Under the pieces are notes generated by a model. It had not been told where the DNA came from and searched no databases. It saw nothing but the letters and a program-made list of their open reading frames with translations. From Chloroflexota bacterium (lineage in GTDB: Bacteria; Chloroflexota; Limnocylindria; Limnocylindrales; CSP1-4), in the NCBI GenBank assembly GCA_029858845.1, contig JAOUEG010000040.1, positions 1 to 11,017 of the forward strand: a DNA stretch of 11,017 nucleotides, given 5' to 3'. Position 1 is the stretch's first letter, and each line of letters begins with the position of its first letter. Positions 5,841 through 11,017 of the stretch are shown here, piece after piece. The translations under genes were made by a program, and so were the position numbers.

Positions 5841-6392
5841 CTACATGAATCGCTTCACGATGGCGAAGATCCGCGGGCTGGTCAGGTAGAAGGCGTTGAA
5901 GAACTGACGCCGGATCCGGCCGCCGGAGTGGCTCGCCTCCAACTCGTTCCAGACGTCGACGATCGTCGTCTTCTCGTGGCCGTACCTCGCCTTCTCGGCC
6001 TGGAGCTGATCGTAGAAGGCCTGCCACTCGGCCACGATCTCGGGATGTTGCACGAAATACCCCCGGATGTGCGCCAGGAGCGGCTCGACCGTCCCATCGC
6101 GATCCACGAGCAACGTCGCCTCACCCAGCGGGTGAAGGAGGTAGGGCACCGTCTCGACGCTGTGGACGAGCACGGCACGGGAGAAGAACAGGTTGCCCAC
6201 CTTGATGCCGTCCGTCACGCGATTGCGGATCCCAGCCGCGACGTCGTCCGCGGCGAGGACCGTGAGAACGTCGATGTCCGAGTCCTCTCGGTGGGTTCCC
6301 CGCGCAACGGATCCGAACACCAGAAAGCCGACGATAGACGGATCCGCCCTGGCATCCGCAACCAGCCGCGTGAGGATCTCGGCATGCTTCAC
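5841..6392 (-). CDS. Nucleotidyltransferase (DNA polymerase beta-like fold)
   Basis: The 183-residue protein has the minimal nucleotidyltransferase signature: VFGSVARGT at 25-33, then DSDIDVLTVL at 37-46. The GS pair (27-28) binds triphosphate, and D39 and D41 are the metal-binding aspartates (GSx10DxD). Residues 90-183 are mainly helical, with VDVWNELEASHSGGRIRRQF near the end, and may hold the acceptor. Enzymes of this type transfer nucleotides to antibiotics, proteins or RNA; nothing here fixes the target. It is longer than typical MNT antitoxins and no HEPN gene accompanies it. The start is GTG at 6392 with a long G-rich Shine-Dalgarno (GGGAGGGGG) four bases upstream. The methyltransferase follows on the same strand and may be co-transcribed. 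Confidence 0.87.
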   Translation of the reverse strand: MKHAEILTRLVADARADPSIVGFLVFGSVARGTHREDSDIDVLTVLAADDVAAGIRNRVTDGIKVGNLFFSRAVLVHSVETVPYLLHPLGEATLLVDRDGTVEPLLAHIRGYFVQHPEIVAEWQAFYDQLQAEKARYGHEKTTIVDVWNELEASHSGGRIRRQFFNAFYLTSPRIFAIVKRFM

Positions 6393-6477
6393 ATATCCCC
6401 CTCCCGGCTTCCGCCCGAGACAGCGAGGTAGCCCGTCACGGTCGGGGGTTCACGATGTCCCACGCAGGAAGCCCAGT

Positions 6478-6541
6478 CAAGGGCCGCGCTACCCGCGCGT
6501 GCCACCGCGACTGCGTCCGCCCGATGAACGAACGGCCCTTG
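6478..6541. repeat. Inverted repeat, 9-bp arms, 46-nt spacer
   Basis: CAAGGGCCG (6478-6486) matches CGGCCCTTG (6533-6541) exactly in the spacer between the divergent nucleotidyltransferase and zinc-finger genes. It ends 11 bases before the -10 of the leader ORF. It may be an operator pair or chance. Confidence 0.3.
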
Positions 6542-6552
6542 TGCCGGAGTCG

Positions 6553-6558
6553 TACGCT
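6553..6558 (+). promoter_or_regulatory. -10 box giving a leaderless start at 6565
   Basis: TACGCT fits the TAnnnT pattern, and its last base lies seven positions before the A of ATG 6565, exactly where transcription should start. No recognisable -35 exists 16-18 nt upstream. Confidence 0.4.
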
Positions 6559-6564
6559 CGCGCG

Positions 6565-6603
6565 ATGGACGAACGAACGAGTCTCAGCCTGGCGTCGGCT
6601 TGA
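6565..6603 (+). CDS. Possible 12-codon leader ORF (MDERTSLSLASA)
   Basis: This very short reading frame begins exactly at the predicted transcription start and ends in TGA, whose last base is the first base of the zinc-finger ATG (TGATG, 6601-6605). This is the geometry of termination-reinitiation coupling. The zinc-finger gene has no Shine-Dalgarno of its own, so it may depend on ribosomes finishing this leader. The frame has less GC bias at third positions than real genes here, so it is inferred from arrangement rather than coding content. Confidence 0.35.
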   Translation: MDERTSLSLASA

Positions 6604-6902
6604 TGCGCCTCGTCGGCCGGCTGCGAAAGCGCGGCGGCGGCCCCGCCGCACCCGCCTGCTCGCATCTCGACCAGGTCCGCGACGTGGAGCCCAGGACGAT
6701 CGGCTGCGAGGAGTGCCTCGCCATCGGCGGTTCCTGGGTCGAGCTCCGGCTCTGCCTTTCGTGCGGTCATGTCGGCTGCTGCGATCTGTCGCCCAATCGA
6801 CATGCTCGGGCGCATGTTGCCGAGACGGATCACCCGATCATCCGGGCCGACCTGCCGGGCTACACGTGGACCTGGTGCTGGGTGGACGAGATCAAGGTCT
6901 GA
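6603..6902 (+). CDS. UBP-type zinc-finger protein
   Basis: This 99-residue protein consists almost entirely of one zinc-finger of the ubiquitin-hydrolase (ZnF-UBP) type, after a basic 13-residue tail (RLVGRLRKRGGG). Ligands visible in order are C19 and H21 (CSH), C35 and C38 (CEEC), C51 and C54 (CLSCG), C59 and C60 (VGCCD), then H67, H71 and H77 in NRHARAHVAETDHP. In eukaryotes this fold reads the free C-terminus of ubiquitin. In bacteria it occurs alone in GC-rich lineages, with unproven partners. The ATG at 6603 overlaps the stop of a possible leader peptide; an alternative TTG sits directly before it. The gene converges on the deoxyribosyltransferase gene with only 24 nt between stops. Confidence 0.9.
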   Translation: MRLVGRLRKRGGGPAAPACSHLDQVRDVEPRTIGCEECLAIGGSWVELRLCLSCGHVGCCDLSPNRHARAHVAETDHPIIRADLPGYTWTWCWVDEIKV

Positions 6903-6926
6903 CGCGACCGACGGCCGGCCCGGCAC

Positions 6927-7379
6927 TCAGCTCCCGACGGCACCGGGTCCTGTGGCCGGCAACCCGACAAGCGCATCCAGGATCGCTTCCGCCGCCGCCT
7001 CGAGCGAGGCCAGCTCGAGCTCGATGTGAACGTCCGCGGCCCCGATGAGCATGGCGTTGTACGGGATGTCGCGGGCGTCGCCGGACCCGCGGAGATCGCT
7101 CCGGAACAGGACGACGGGCTTGCCCCGCGCGTACGCGTAGCCGCACTCCCAGCAGGTCCCGGAATCCGGATCGGGTCCGTCCATGATCGCCACGACCCCT
7201 TCGGACCAGTCCAGGCCCTCGAGATCCTTGCGGAAGATGGCGCGGCCCGTCCGTTCCGCGGCCGGGTTCTCCTGAGGCACCCACACGTCGTGGCCGCCGG
7301 CTCGGAGCAGCGATGCCAGGCCCGAGTTCCAATCCCGCTCGGGGGTCGTGAACAATGGACCGGCCAGGTAGATCTTCAT
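6927..7379 (-). CDS. Nucleoside 2-deoxyribosyltransferase-like protein
   Basis: This 150-residue cytoplasmic protein belongs to the nucleoside deoxyribosyltransferase/DNPH1 superfamily. It opens with MKIYLAGPLF, the phosphate/sugar-site start typical of the family. It then has DGPDPDSGTCWECGYAYARG (67-86) with the likely nucleophile E78, and a PYNAMLIGA segment (106-114) that usually closes the active site. Known members swap bases on deoxynucleosides or hydrolyse deoxynucleoside monophosphates; which reaction occurs here is not decided by the sequence. The ATG at 7379 is chosen because the fold begins there and AGGGGG lies eight bases upstream. An upstream in-frame start (7415) would add 12 unrelated basic residues. 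It is divergent from a ribokinase gene, which supports a role in sugar-base metabolism or nucleotide clean-up. Confidence 0.88.
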   Translation of the reverse strand: MKIYLAGPLFTTPERDWNSGLASLLRAGGHDVWVPQENPAAERTGRAIFRKDLEGLDWSEGVVAIMDGPDPDSGTCWECGYAYARGKPVVLFRSDLRGSGDARDIPYNAMLIGAADVHIELELASLEAAAEAILDALVGLPATGPGAVGS

Positions 7380-7405
7380 GGGTGTTCGCCCCCTGTCGTT
7401 GCGTG

Positions 7406-7417
7406 TCGTGCGCACGA
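7406..7417. promoter_or_regulatory. 12-bp perfect palindrome between divergent genes
   Basis: TCGTGCGCACGA is self-complementary. It overlaps the predicted -10 (TATCGT, 7414-7419) and start point of the deoxyribosyltransferase gene, so a dimeric repressor could act here. At 12 bp it could be chance. Confidence 0.3.
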
Positions 7418-7419
7418 TA
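7414..7419 (-). promoter_or_regulatory. Candidate -10 of the deoxyribosyltransferase gene
   Basis: TATCGT on the minus strand would place the start near 7407 and give a 28-nt leader ending in the G-rich Shine-Dalgarno. No clear -35 box. Confidence 0.3.
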
Positions 7420-7437
7420 CCGGGGTGACCAGCGCGC

Positions 7438-7443
7438 TATGGT
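7438..7443 (+). promoter_or_regulatory. Candidate -10 of the ribokinase gene
   Basis: TATGGT would start transcription near 7450, about 21 nt before the GTG start, leaving room for the GAGG at 7460-7463. No clear -35 box. Confidence 0.3.
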
Positions 7444-7470
7444 TCCCGCGATCGCAGACGAGGTGTGCCG

Positions 7471-8406
7471 GTGAGGGACGAGACAGCAGCCGACGGCCAG
7501 CCGCGGCTCGCCGTCGTGGGCAGCACGATGATCGACCTGATCGCGTACGCGACGCGGGTACCGAACGCCGGCGAGACGATCCAGGGCGACGAGTTTCGAC
7601 TCGGCTTCGGAGGCAAGGGCGCCAACCAGGCGGTGATGGCTCGCCTGCTGGGAGCGGACGTCGCCATGGTCAACACGCTCGGGGATGACGTCTTCGGCGA
7701 CATGACTCTCCGCAATTTCGAAGCATTCGGGATCGACACCGACCACGTCGACCGGGTCCCGGGATCGAGCGGCGTGGCTCCGATCTGGGTGGAACCGAAC
7801 GGGACGAATCGGATCATCTGTGTCGCCGGCGCGAATGACGCGATGCAACCGGGCGCGAGCGAGTCCGCGATCCGGGCCCTCCTGCCGCTGCACGTCGTCG
7901 TCGGACAGTTCGAGATCCCGCAGCCCGTGACCGCCGCGGCGTTCGCGGCTGCGCGGTCAGGCGGCGCCGTGACGGTGCTCAACCCGGCCCCCGCCGCCGA
8001 GATGGATCCGGCCCTGCTCCAGGTGACCGACTGGCTCATCCCGAACGAGCACGAATTCGCCGGGCTCGCCGGCGCGTCCAGCGATGCGACGGACGACGAG
8101 ATCGCGACCTTCGCCGCCCGGACCCGAACGCGCCTGGTCGTCACCCTGGGGCCGCGCGGGGCCGCCCTGCTGGGTTCGGACGGCGTGGTCCATCGCGTGG
8201 CGGCCACGCCGGTCGACGCCGTGGACACGACGGGCGCCGGCGACGCGTTCGTGGGCGCATTCGCGTACGGCCTCGCGCTCGGCCTCGAGGAACTCCGAGC
8301 CGTGCGACTCGGCGTCCGATGCGCGTCGGACAGCGTGCTGCGCCCCGGTACGCAGACATCGTTCCCGGACCGGGAACGGGCGCACGGGTTCCTCGACGAG
8401 ATCTGA
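7471..8406 (+). CDS. PfkB-family carbohydrate kinase, ribokinase-like
   Basis: This 311-residue cytoplasmic sugar kinase uses ATP to phosphorylate a pentose at O5. The PfkB landmarks are in order: VVGSTMIDL (15-23), the sugar-binding GGKGANQ (47-53), NPAPA after the central sheet, PNEHE, and the anion hole with catalytic base DTTGAGDAF (252-260, base D258). The end, SDSVLRPGTQTSFP, matches ribokinases (typically RPGAQxSIP), so ribose or deoxyribose is the best guess; fructose- or nucleoside-type members cannot be excluded. The start is GTG 7471 with GAGG seven bases upstream; GTG 7465 is also in frame. No rbsD or ABC transporter is present. The divergent deoxyribosyltransferase suggests the sugar may come from nucleoside breakdown. 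Confidence 0.93.
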   Translation: MRDETAADGQPRLAVVGSTMIDLIAYATRVPNAGETIQGDEFRLGFGGKGANQAVMARLLGADVAMVNTLGDDVFGDMTLRNFEAFGIDTDHVDRVPGSSGVAPIWVEPNGTNRIICVAGANDAMQPGASESAIRALLPLHVVVGQFEIPQPVTAAAFAAARSGGAVTVLNPAPAAEMDPALLQVTDWLIPNEHEFAGLAGASSDATDDEIATFAARTRTRLVVTLGPRGAALLGSDGVVHRVAATPVDAVDTTGAGDAFVGAFAYGLALGLEELRAVRLGVRCASDSVLRPGTQTSFPDRERAHGFLDEI

Positions 8407-8699
8407 GGAGTGGGCGGCCGTGCTCCCTCGATCCGTGCCGGCGGCGACTCAGCCCCGGCGGGAACGAGTCAGGCGCGGCGCGATCGAGCGCTGACCGGCT
8501 CAAGTCGAAGGGCCATGACCGGACAGCCGTCCACGGCCCGCTGGGCGTCGTGAAGGCGCCCGCGCTCGGCGGGATCAGGTTCCTGGACGCGGCCAGCATG
8601 ACCCGTCACAGTGGTATGAGGCATCGGACAGAGACGAGGGTTCCCCCTCCGGAGCTACCGCCGATGGCAGCAGCCGGGCACCCTGGAGGGCTCGGGTCG
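8407..8699. other. Spacer between convergent ribokinase and otsAB
   Basis: This 293-nt region lies between two stop codons. No gene is supported: open frames are short, rich in arginine and proline, and lack Shine-Dalgarno sequences. CCCTCC (8645-8650) can pair with GGAGGG (8685-8690) around a structured interior, which might serve as a terminator for the otsAB transcript, but there is no U-tract. I see no tRNA or known riboswitch. Confidence 0.4.
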
Positions 8700-10913
8700 C
8701 TAGTGCGTCCGACGCGTGGAAACGCCGAGCGTGGCCAGCAGCGCGAGGGCTGCTGCCGGGTCCGGCAGGCGGTACCGGGCGCGCGTGCTTCCGGGACCCA
8801 CCCGGATCGACCAGGCGTCGTCCGGAAGGCGCTCGAAGAGGTCCTCGTCGGTTCGATCGTCGCCGATGGCGAGTTCGAATCCGGCCGTTTCGCCGAGCGA
8901 GCGCACGTGCGCCACGACCTCGCCCTTGTTGGCCCAGGCGAACCGGACCTCGACGATCTTGTTCCCACGCAGCACCGCGAGCTCCGTGCCCGCAAGCTGC
9001 TGATCGAGCGCAGCGGCGACCTCGTTCGCCAGCCAGTCGCCGAACTCCGGCTCGACCAGTCGGAAGTGCCAGGCCAGCGAGAACTCCTTCTCCTCGATGG
9101 TGCTGCCCGGCGCCCGAGCGGCGAAATGCTCCAGGACGGGACGCACCCTTTCCTTCCATTCGACGTCGGCGCCCGGCCTCAGGGGGCGCCACTCGTCCGT
9201 CCCGGGGGGACGGAGCAGCGCACCGTGCTCGGCGGCAAGCCAGGTCCCCTTGAGGTCCCCGAACCACCGCTCCAGGTCGAGGACGGATCGGCCCGAGACG
9301 ATGACGACCGTGGTGTTGCGGCGGCGGGCCAGGGCCCCCACGACCTCTCCCACGGCCGCGCTCGGGACCGCCTCGGACGGGCGTGCGGCGATCGGGACGA
9401 GGGTGCCGTCGTAGTCGAGGTAGCAGGCTCGCCGCGCCGCGGATCGGAAGGCGCGCCGGATCTCCGTGACCGGTGGCACGGGCACCGAGCCCGGGACCTG
9501 CCCGGGATCGCGCCCGGCCCGCGCGATGTCCGCGACGGATCGTTCCGCCCAGACCAGCGCGTTGTTGCGCCGGACCCGCTCCAGGAGGACGGCCTGGCGC
9601 TCGGCTCGTTCCTCCTCCGGCATGCTCAGGGCACGGTCCAGGGCCTCTGCCGACCCTGGCTCATCGTACGGGTTGACCCGGATCGCCTCACCCATCTCCC
9701 CGGCTGCGCCGGCGAGCTCGCTGAGCAGCAGGACGCCGGCCCGATCGCGCTGGCAGGCCACGTACTCCTTGGCCACCAGGTTCATCCCGTCCCGGAGCGA
9801 CGCGACCCACCCGACGTCGGCGGCCGCGTACAGCGCGGCGAGCTCCGACCGGGGGATCGACCGCCGGAGGTAGATGACCGGGCTCCACGTCGCCGTCCCG
9901 AGCTCACCGTTGATCTCACCCACCATCTCGCTCACCTGGCGCCGCAGGTCCGCATAGCGCGGGATCCGCTCACGCGACGGGACCGCCACCTGGATGAACG
10001 TCACCTTGCGACGCCAGCCGGGACGAGAGACCAGGAAGTGGCGGAATGCCCGCAGGCGCTCGGGGATACCTTTCGTGTAGTCGAGTCGGTCGACGGCCAG
10101 GATCAGGCGTCGTCCAGCATGGCGGGCATGGAGGTCTGTGATCCGCTTCGCGACCACGGCATCCGATGACACGAGCCGCTCCCATTCGTCGGTCACGATC
10201 CCGATCGGACGAGCCTCAAGGCTGACGACGCGTCCCCCGACCTCTACCTGGTCCATCCGGCTCTCGATGCCCAGGATCTGGAGCAGGCTGCGTCGGAAGG
10301 CCCCCATGTGCTCGTGCGTCTGAAAACCGATCACGTCGGCACCGAGCAGCCCTTGGAGGATCGCCTCGCGCTGGGGCAGGATCCGGAAGATCTCGGGCGG
10401 CGGGAAGGGCACGTGGAGGAAGAAGCCGGAGCGCACCTCCGGCCGCGCTTCGCGGAGCAGCCCCGGGAGCAGCATGAGCTGGTAGTCCTGGACCCAGACG
10501 AGATCGTCCGGGCGGACCCTGTCGATCACCCCGGCAGCGAACCGCTCGTTCGCGTCCCGATAGGCATGCCAGGTCTCAGGGTCGAACGTGACGCGGGACG
10601 GGAAGCCATGCAGCAGCGGCCACAACGTGTTGTTGCTGTAGCCCTCATAGAACGCGCGCCCGACCCCGGGCGGCAGATCCACCGCTGCGAACCCATGATC
10701 GCGCTCCCACTGCCGCAGGAGCTTCGTCCGTCCCGTCGTGTCGCCGGACGGCGCGTCGCCCGGCCAGCCGATCCAGAGGCCGTTGGTCTGCTCGAGGACG
10801 GGTCCGAGCGCGGCGACGAGTCCACCGCTGCTGCGTTCGCCGTGCCAGCGCCCGCCGGAGCGACGCGCGGTCAACGGCAGGCGGTTGGAAACCACGACGA
10901 TCCGATCGGACAT
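8700..10913 (-). CDS. otsAB: Bifunctional trehalose-6-phosphate synthase/phosphatase (OtsA-OtsB fusion)
   Basis: This 737-residue cytoplasmic enzyme should make trehalose from an NDP-glucose (usually UDP-glucose) and glucose-6-phosphate, then remove the phosphate. Residues 1-470 are a GT20 synthase: SNRLP (9-13), SGGLVAAL (29-36), YEGYSNNTLWPL (89-100), WVQDYQLMLLP (140-150), GFFLHVPFPPPEIF (163-176), VDRLDYTKGIPERL (274-287) and LRDGMNLVAKEY (373-384). Residues 490-737 are a HAD phosphatase: LDYDGTL (499-505, nucleophile D500, acid D502), VSGR (539-542), NKGE (662-665) and GDDRTDEDLF (684-693). All catalytic motifs are intact. The loop usually written VHDYHL has Q at both histidine positions. 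Bacteria mostly keep otsA and otsB separate, so the fusion is notable though known. The ATG at 10913 lacks a Shine-Dalgarno and has GATACT six bases upstream, so the mRNA is probably leaderless. Confidence 0.96.
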   Translation of the reverse strand: MSDRIVVVSNRLPLTARRSGGRWHGERSSGGLVAALGPVLEQTNGLWIGWPGDAPSGDTTGRTKLLRQWERDHGFAAVDLPPGVGRAFYEGYSNNTLWPLLHGFPSRVTFDPETWHAYRDANERFAAGVIDRVRPDDLVWVQDYQLMLLPGLLREARPEVRSGFFLHVPFPPPEIFRILPQREAILQGLLGADVIGFQTHEHMGAFRRSLLQILGIESRMDQVEVGGRVVSLEARPIGIVTDEWERLVSSDAVVAKRITDLHARHAGRRLILAVDRLDYTKGIPERLRAFRHFLVSRPGWRRKVTFIQVAVPSRERIPRYADLRRQVSEMVGEINGELGTATWSPVIYLRRSIPRSELAALYAAADVGWVASLRDGMNLVAKEYVACQRDRAGVLLLSELAGAAGEMGEAIRVNPYDEPGSAEALDRALSMPEEERAERQAVLLERVRRNNALVWAERSVADIARAGRDPGQVPGSVPVPPVTEIRRAFRSAARRACYLDYDGTLVPIAARPSEAVPSAAVGEVVGALARRRNTTVVIVSGRSVLDLERWFGDLKGTWLAAEHGALLRPPGTDEWRPLRPGADVEWKERVRPVLEHFAARAPGSTIEEKEFSLAWHFRLVEPEFGDWLANEVAAALDQQLAGTELAVLRGNKIVEVRFAWANKGEVVAHVRSLGETAGFELAIGDDRTDEDLFERLPDDAWSIRVGPGSTRARYRLPDPAAALALLATLGVSTRRTH

Positions 10914-10919
10914 GGCTCA

Positions 10920-10925
10920 AGTATC
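10920..10925 (-). promoter_or_regulatory. -10 box of otsAB, leaderless geometry
   Basis: GATACT on the minus strand matches TATAAT at four of six bases, including the key A2 and T6, and ends six bases before the otsAB ATG. There is no recognisable -35; the region where it should be lies inside the inverted repeat at 10936-10966. Confidence 0.5.
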
Positions 10926-10935
10926 GACCCGGGGT

Positions 10936-10966
10936 GCTAGTGGCGCCAGGAAGTGGCGCCACTAGC
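10936..10966. promoter_or_regulatory. Shared operator: perfect 13-bp inverted repeat
   Basis: GCTAGTGGCGCCA (10936-10948) and its exact complement (10954-10966) are separated by GGAAG. The block can also be read as a direct repeat of AGTGGCGCCA (10939-10948 and 10952-10961), and the right half contains a perfect 12-bp palindrome. It covers the -35 region of both divergent promoters. If both mRNAs start at their ATGs it is never transcribed, so it should act as a DNA site rather than an RNA hairpin. Confidence 0.7.
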
Positions 10967-10981
10967 GTCCGGCGGGAGTGC

Positions 10982-10987
10982 GATAGT
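10982..10987 (+). promoter_or_regulatory. -10 box of the gene at 10994, leaderless geometry
   Basis: GATAGT ends six bases before ATG 10994, mirroring the GATACT of otsAB on the other strand. Confidence 0.45.
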
Positions 10988-10993
10988 CCCTCC

Positions 10994-11017
10994 ATGCCAT
11001 TCGTCGTTTCCGCCCGG
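10994..11017 (+). CDS. Start of a divergent gene (8 codons visible)
   Basis: ATG 10994 opens a frame reading MPFVVSAR to the window edge. Too little is visible to name it. It is supported by a -10-like GATAGT at the leaderless distance and by sharing the inverted repeat with otsAB. A Shine-Dalgarno is absent; the nearest GGGAG is about 16 bases upstream. Confidence 0.4.

Noticed and set aside
5841..6392. MNT-HEPN toxin-antitoxin system
   Set aside because: The nucleotidyltransferase is longer than minimal MNT antitoxins and no HEPN-like gene with an RxxxxH motif lies beside it; its neighbour is a methyltransferase.
4311..6431. A 706-codon open frame on the plus strand
   Set aside because: It runs opposite tetR, the methyltransferase and the nucleotidyltransferase, all of which have intact family motifs; the translation shows no domain.
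6892..7893. A 333-codon minus-strand frame
   Set aside because: It overlaps the deoxyribosyltransferase in another frame and runs antisense to the ribokinase; arginine/glycine-rich noise.
8641..8690. Possible riboswitch or structured RNA after otsB
   Set aside because: Apart from a six-base CCCTCC/GGAGGG pairing I could not match it to the conserved cores of cobalamin, c-di-GMP, c-di-AMP or THF riboswitches, and it lies between two stop codons, where a riboswitch is not expected.
8319..10169. A 616-codon open frame on the plus strand
   Set aside because: It lies antisense to the otsAB gene and its composition mirrors those codons; no domain or ribosome-binding site.
10936..10966. CIRCE or HAIR heat-shock operator
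   Set aside because: The arms (GCTAGTGGCGCCA) share neither the TTAGCACTC core of CIRCE nor the CTTGAGT core of HAIR.

Overview
The window is about 11 kb of GC-rich bacterial chromosome. It has dense short genes on both strands, frequent GTG starts and almost no AT-rich spacer. Small membrane proteins, an EamA exporter, a prokaryotic UBP-type zinc finger, an OtsA-OtsB fusion and apparently leaderless transcripts suggest a soil or sediment Chloroflexota-type organism, with Actinomycetota as the alternative. This assignment is inference from gene style; there is no rRNA or marker gene here.

Layout. Positions 1-242 (-) hold the N-terminal part of a cupin protein, cut by the window edge. A two-domain GNAT acetyltransferase (573-1445), an EamA/DMT exporter (1605-2510), a four-helix membrane protein (2628-3074) and a small secreted two-cysteine protein (3454-3756) follow on the plus strand. 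A strong hairpin and a triple 13-bp tandem repeat separate these from a TetR repressor (3889-4602, -). The repressor is divergent from a small membrane protein (4672-5079, +), and the spacer between them carries two identical-arm operators. Next come a class I methyltransferase (5160-5762, -) and, upstream of it on the same strand, a nucleotidyltransferase (5841-6392, -). A UBP-type zinc-finger protein (6603-6902, +) may sit behind a 12-codon leader ORF. A nucleoside 2-deoxyribosyltransferase-like protein (6927-7379, -) is divergent from a PfkB/ribokinase (7471-8406, +). The largest gene is a bifunctional trehalose-phosphate synthase/phosphatase (8700-10913, -). It is divergent from a gene of which only 8 codons are visible (10994 onward, +), with a perfect 13-bp-arm inverted repeat between them.

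How it works together. This looks like an accessory or housekeeping mosaic of small units rather than one large operon. Three units are divergons with readable control regions: tetR/membrane protein, deoxyribosyltransferase/ribokinase, and otsAB/next gene. The deoxyribosyltransferase and ribokinase may act together on (deoxy)ribose and nucleosides. OtsAB would make trehalose for stress protection.

The most distinctive signal is regulatory. Several starts (tetR, methyltransferase, zinc-finger leader, otsAB, and the gene at the right edge) have a -10-like hexamer exactly 6 nt before the ATG and no Shine-Dalgarno, the geometry expected of leaderless mRNAs. The remaining genes mostly have good Shine-Dalgarno sequences. 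I found no CRISPR array, tRNA, rRNA, insertion sequence or phage gene. I did not find a convincing new multi-gene defence or biosynthetic system.
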